This document shows positions 14,957-15,168 of a stretch of DNA of 15,168 bases, one piece after another. Under the pieces are notes generated by a model. That model was not told where the DNA came from and made no database searches. It saw only the letters and a list, made by a program, of their open reading frames with translations. Positions within the stretch are counted from its first letter, which is position 1. Each line of letters starts with the position of its first letter. Origin of the DNA: Rickettsiella sp. (lineage in GTDB: Bacteria; Pseudomonadota; Gammaproteobacteria; Diplorickettsiales; Diplorickettsiaceae); contig JAVHYG010000027.1 of assembly GCA_031119195.1 (NCBI GenBank), positions 1 to 15,168 on the forward strand, read 5' to 3'. Both the position numbers and the translations under genes were made by a program.

Positions 14957-14991
14957 ATTGGTACCTAGAGCATAAAAATATTAAAGACAAA

Positions 14992-15020
14992 TTGCTAATC
15001 AGGCTCAAATTGACTACAAT
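14992..15020 (+). promoter_or_regulatory. Promoter of the tRNA-Thr transcript
   Basis: TTGCTA (14992-14997) and TACAAT (15015-15020) are spaced by 17 bp, 20 bp before the tRNA 5' end, as expected of a sigma-70 promoter for a stable RNA. Confidence 0.5.
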
Positions 15021-15040
15021 CTGGCTCTTTCTTGTTTACT

Positions 15041-15116
15041 GCTGGAATAGCTCAGTTGGTAGAGCAACTGATTTGTAATCAGTAGGTCCCGGGTTCAAAT
15101 CCTGGTTCCAGCACCA
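15041..15116 (+). tRNA. tRNA-Thr (anticodon UGU)
   Basis: A complete 76-nt cloverleaf reads ACA (and other Thr) codons. The acceptor stem GCTGGAA/TTCCAGC, D arm GCTC-AGTTGGTA-GAGC, anticodon stem ACTGA/TCAGT around TTTGTAA (anticodon TGT), and T arm CCGGG-TTCAAAT-CCTGG (one G-U) are all intact, the discriminator base is A, and CCA is encoded. It follows birA as thrU does in E. coli, where tRNA-Tyr, tRNA-Gly, another tRNA-Thr and tufB come next; no further tRNA starts in the remaining 52 bases. Confidence 0.97.
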
Positions 15117-15168
15117 GTAAAATCAAGCACTTAGCGCTACCCTCTCTTAAATCAAATTTAAACGTGTC

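Larger units (their letters stand above)
14615..15040. other. 426-bp spacer between birA and tRNA-Thr
   Basis: No protein gene of normal length fits here. After birA there is no clear stem-loop with a T-run. Visible are a perfect AT-rich inverted repeat at 14817-14836, a GC-richer stretch around 14898-14932 that coincides with a short minus-strand frame (14852-14956), and the tRNA promoter at 14992-15020. In E. coli the same interval holds coaA on the opposite strand; nothing like it remains here. Confidence 0.6.

Noticed and set aside
1..15168. CRISPR arrays, insertion sequences, transposase or integrase genes
   Set aside because: No regularly spaced short repeats, terminal inverted repeats with target duplications, or recombinase motifs were seen; the only tandem array is the coding repeat at 293-922.

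Overview
The window reads as chromosomal DNA from an AT-rich gammaproteobacterium, most likely a host-associated member of the Legionellales (Coxiella / Rickettsiella / Diplorickettsia / Legionella side). This is inferred from the close E. coli-type character of RppH, PtsP, Cfa, UbiK, YifB and BirA, the rppH-ptsP and ubiK-yifB neighbourhoods, the birA-tRNA-Thr(UGU) junction known from E. coli, the AT-rich codon use, and two accessory-looking genes (a heptad-repeat coiled-coil protein and a cysteine-protease-like protein). The genus is not proven by anything seen here.

Layout: 1-991 holds a minus-strand gene for a 326-residue protein that is almost all coiled coil, built on six tandem 105-bp repeats. 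From 1175 to 6954 four minus-strand genes follow in the order of transcription cfa (5812-6954), rppH (5049-5591), ptsP (2534-4798) and a DprE1-like FAD oxidase (1175-2527). ptsP and the oxidase are 6 bp apart and surely cotranscribed. The 250-bp rppH-ptsP gap carries four copies of one hexamer in alternating orientation, the last one covering the ptsP ribosome-binding site. From 7077 to 10616 three plus-strand genes encode a fused aminoglycoside-phosphotransferase-like / P-loop kinase protein, UbiK and the YifB/ComM AAA+ protein. Convergent with yifB, 10626-12569 (minus) encodes a 647-residue protein whose N-terminal third has the Cys / His / Asp-Pro-Asn signature of YopT/AvrPphB-like (C58-type) cysteine proteases; it is the best candidate for something new. 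It is divergent from a plus-strand pair, a Kdo 3-hydroxylase (12732-13625) and birA (13643-14614). A 426-bp spacer then leads to a complete tRNA-Thr(UGU) at 15041-15116.

How the genes relate: most are housekeeping. RppH starts 5'-end-dependent mRNA decay; PtsP feeds the nitrogen phosphotransferase relay; Cfa and the Kdo hydroxylase modify membrane phospholipids and lipopolysaccharide; UbiK helps ubiquinone synthesis; BirA charges biotin enzymes. The coiled-coil protein and the protease-like protein fit the profile of secreted effectors of an intracellular bacterium, but secretion is inference only.
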